Shown: piece after piece, positions 61,257 through 64,000 of the stretch
Layout: each line of letters opens with the position of its first letter
Numbering within the stretch: position 1 is the stretch's first letter
Assembly (NCBI RefSeq): GCF_013778505.1
Contig: NZ_JAAOWU010000002.1
Coordinates: 1 to 64,000 of the forward strand
Length of the DNA: 64,000 nucleotides
Direction: 5' to 3'
From: Pseudomonas sivasensis
GTDB lineage: Bacteria > Pseudomonadota > Gammaproteobacteria > Pseudomonadales > Pseudomonadaceae
Notes under the pieces: generated by a model
Told to the model about the DNA's origin: nothing
The model's database searches: none
Seen by the model: only the letters and a program-made list of their open reading frames with translations
Position numbers and translations under genes: made by a program

Positions 61257-62051
61257 ATGCGTGTCGCCCTGTACCAATGCCCGCCGCTGCCACTGGAAGT
61301 GGCGGGCAACCTCAAGCGCCTGCGCCAGCTCGCACACGAAGCGACCGGCGCCGATGTGCTAGTGCTGCCGGAGATGTTCCTGACCGGTTACAACATCGGC
61401 GCAGAAGCCGTCGGGGCATTGGCCGAAGCGCGGGATGGCGAGTCTGCCCAGACCATTGCCGACATCGCGCAAAGCGCCGGACTGGCCATTTTGTATGGCT
61501 ATCCTGAGCGGGCCGACGATGGGCAGATCTACAACGCCGTGCAGCTGATAGACGCCAACGGCCAGCGCCTCTGCAACTATCGCAAGACCCATCTGTTCGG
61601 GGATCTGGACCATTCGATGTTCAGTGCCGGCGACGATGACTTCCCACTGGTGGAGCTCAACGGTTGGAAGCTGGGATTCCTGATTTGCTACGACCTGGAG
61701 TTCCCGGAAAACACCCGACGCCTGGCCTTGGCCGGGGCCGAATTAATACTGGTGCCCACCGCCAACATGGTGCCGTTCGATTTCGTTGCCGACGTCACCG
61801 TGCGGGCGCGGGCCTTTGAAAACCAGTGCTACGTGGCCTATGCCAACTATTGCGGGCACGAAGGCGAGATTCAGTACTGTGGCCAAAGCAGCATCGCCGC
61901 ACCGGATGGCCAGCGCATCGCCCAGGCCGGTCTGGATGAAGCCTTGATTGTCGGCACGTTGGATCACCAATCGATCCTCGACGCCCGCGCCGCCAATCAC
62001 TACCTGCAAGACCGTCGCCCCGAGCTTTACGGCCCGCTGCACAAGCCCTGA
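61257..62051 (+). CDS. davA: 5-aminopentanamidase (delta-aminovaleramidase)
   Basis: Nitrilase-superfamily amidase, 264 aa, that hydrolyses 5-aminovaleramide to 5-aminovalerate. The Glu-Lys-Cys triad is complete: E39 (VLPEMFLTGY), K110 (NYRKTHLFG) and C144 (LICYDLEFPE). AAGGAG precedes ATG 61257, 11 bases after davB. With davB it makes 5-aminovalerate, the proposed ligand of the agt-like transporter in this window. Confidence 0.9.
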   Translation: MRVALYQCPPLPLEVAGNLKRLRQLAHEATGADVLVLPEMFLTGYNIGAEAVGALAEARDGESAQTIADIAQSAGLAILYGYPERADDGQIYNAVQLIDANGQRLCNYRKTHLFGDLDHSMFSAGDDDFPLVELNGWKLGFLICYDLEFPENTRRLALAGAELILVPTANMVPFDFVADVTVRARAFENQCYVAYANYCGHEGEIQYCGQSSIAAPDGQRIAQAGLDEALIVGTLDHQSILDARAANHYLQDRRPELYGPLHKP

Positions 62052-62100
62052 TCCGATGGGTTTGTTAGCATAGGCACTTGCCCCGCTCTGGAAGTGCCCA

Positions 62101-64000
62101 TGCCTGTCCCGGCCCACCCTTATCCCGTTCATTTGACCCTGGCCAACGGCCTGCGGGTTTGCCTGCGCCATGCGCCACGTTTGAAGCGTTGCGCCGCAGC
62201 GTTAAGGGTGGCTGCCGGCAGCCATGACGTACCGTTGGCTTGGCCGGGTCTGGCGCATTTTCTTGAGCATTTGTTGTTTCTCGGCACCGAGCGGTTTCCC
62301 AGCGGCGAAGGGTTGATGGCCTACGTACAACGTCACGGTGGCCAAGTGAATGCCAGCACCCGCGAACGCACCACGGACTTCTTCTTTGAACTGCCCGTTC
62401 CGACCTTTGCAGAGGGACTTGAACGGCTGGCCGACATGCTGACCCATCCGCGCCTGACGCTGGAGGATCAACTGCGCGAGCGCGAAGTGCTGCACGCAGA
62501 GTTTGTCGCCTGGTCTCAAGATGCCAAGGCTCAGCAACAGGTCGCGCTGTTCGAAGGCTTGGCGGCGGATCATCCGTTGCGTGGTTTTCATGCCGGCAAC
62601 CGCGACAGCCTGCCGGTGGAGCGCGAGGCGTTTCAACAAGCCTTGCGGGAATTCCACACACATTTCTATCAGAGCGGGCAGATGACTTTGAGCCTTGCCG
62701 GTCCGCAGTCGCTGCAAGAGCTGGAAGCCCTGGCGCAGCAGTTCAGTGTGCAACTGGTCTCTGGCCCGCAACATCCGCAGGCGTCGCCACCGGCCCTGAT
62801 GCAAGGCCAGGCTCGGCGGTATCAGCACACCGAAGGCGGACACCTGCACCACGTCATCACCTGTGACGTACCCCGCGAAGCACTGGATTTCCTCTGCACT
62901 TGGCTAAACGCCTCTGCACCGGGCGGGCTGCTCGCTGAGTTGAAAGCACGGCAATTGGTCAGCGCACTGCAGGCGTCAGTGCTGTACCACGCGGCCGGAC
63001 AAGCAGTGCTGGATATCGACTTTACGCTCGGTACCGCAGACAAACCGGCGACACACATTGAGGCACTGTTGCACGACTGGCTGAGCTTTTTCTCACACAG
63101 CGACTGGACTCCGCTGCGCGAAGAGTTCGCGCTGCTGAACGTGCGACAACAACAGATCCAAGGCGCCCTGACATTGGCCCGAAACGACAGCGACGATCTG
63201 GGTGAGCAAGGCATCGCCGCGCTCAAGGCCCTGCTTGAATCACTGCAACTACCGCCCGCCGAACATCGCTGGCAACTCCCATCGAACAATTCGTTCCTGC
63301 GCCCACCGGTCAAGCAAGAGCGCGCAGGCCTGATCCGCGGCCAAACCAGCGCCCACCGAGGGCTGCGAACCTTTGCCCAGGATCGCTCGCGGGGTCGCCG
63401 GGAGGTAGCGGCGCTAACATTCAGCCAGGCCTTGGCGGATGACAGCGACGAAGGCGCGCTGTACCTGCAATGGCGGTTTGGCTCGCCAGTTGCCGCCGGG
63501 GTGGAAAGCAGCTTGCAGCCCTTGCTTGAAAATGCACGTCAGGCGGGTGTTGAAGTGTCCTTTGAAGCCACCGGTAGTGACTGGCTGGTGAAAATGACCG
63601 GCCTGCACGAGCCCATGCCGGCCGTGCTGGAGGTCTTGGCGCAAAGACTGAATCAGCCGCAAGAAGCTGTCATCGCGCCACCGCCCATGATCCCAATCCG
63701 AGCGTTGCTCAAGGCGCTGCCCTCGTGCTGCGCCGCTGGTAATGTCGCCCCCCACGAGCAGCCTGCATCCTGGGCCACCGCACGCTGGCATGGCCTGGGC
63801 CTGGGTTTACCCATCGCAACTCAAGCGTTGATCAAAGCGGCCGCCGCCCGTCTGCCTGGGCAACCTGCCCACATCGAACAAACACTGCAAAACCTCAGTG
63901 GTCAACGCGTGTGGCATGAGATAAAAACCAGCTCCACCGAAGCCGCCTTGCTGCTGTTTTGCCCGACCCCGAGCCAATCCCTGGCCGATGAAGCGTCGTG
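62101..64000 (+). CDS. pqqF: PQQ biosynthesis protein PqqF (M16 protease), 5' part
   Basis: Zinc metalloprotease of the M16 (pitrilysin) family that in Pseudomonas PQQ clusters is thought to help process the PqqA precursor. The frame is open from ATG 62101 to the window end (633 codons), so the C-terminus is missing. HFLEH at residues 53-57 is the inverted zinc motif (HxxEH), and Glu134 (LHAEF) lies 77 residues after His57, as for the third ligand of pitrilysin. Start is preceded by GGAAG. Directly downstream of davA as in P. putida; other pqq genes would be expected to the right. Confidence 0.9.

Overview
The window looks like a chromosomal core segment from a fluorescent Pseudomonas, most likely the P. 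fluorescens group. The evidence is gene content and order that match the P. aeruginosa/P. putida block running rpoD-dnaG-rpsU-tsaD through lptD, trpEGDC and vfr to tyrS, high-GC codon use, and several copies of the short palindromic REP elements typical of P. fluorescens strains. No rRNA gene is inside the window, but the left edge holds two rRNA-type promoters firing leftward, so an rrn operon probably starts just outside.

Layout: 1-4.6 kb has the rrn promoters, tyrS, an M23 endopeptidase, anmK and erpA. 4.7-12.5 kb has argC, hemJ, a nitronate monooxygenase-like gene, a DUF805 protein, an SDR, a HIT protein, coq7, an OsmC protein, vfr and a lipoate-ligase-like gene. 12.6-18.2 kb is a leftward block, trpE-G-D-C preceded by rpe-gph. 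18.3-26.9 kb is a leftward transport and sensing region: an iron alcohol dehydrogenase, a four-gene ABC transporter resembling AgtABCD (5-aminovalerate/GABA uptake), and a response regulator/sensor kinase pair resembling AgtSR. 27-30.5 kb has a DUF3530 protein and amgK-murU-djlA. 30.6-38.3 kb is the envelope/housekeeping run lptD-surA-pdxA-rsmA-apaG-apaH-glpE. 38.5-43.4 kb is the stress trio prkA-yeaH-ycgB. 43.5-55.9 kb has cca, folK, folB, plsY, tsaD, rpsU, dnaG, rpoD and a large c-di-GMP sensor (rmcA).

A CAU-anticodon tRNA gene at 55.9 kb is the insertion site of a 2.4-kb mini-island bounded by 74-bp perfect direct repeats. It carries a broken integrase, matching pairs of short GTACA-type repeats near each end, and one intact two-gene cargo of unknown function: a glycine-rich 170-aa protein and an 80-aa membrane protein. 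This is the most novel part of the window. Beyond it lie a decayed VOC gene, an Lrp-type regulator, davB-davA (lysine to 5-aminovalerate) and the start of pqqF, which runs off the right edge.

Functional themes: peptidoglycan recycling (anmK, amgK, murU, M23 peptidase), lysine/5-aminovalerate metabolism (davBA at one end, an agt-like transporter and sensor at the other), and outer-membrane assembly (lptD, surA). All names are from reading the translated sequence and gene order; no database search was run.
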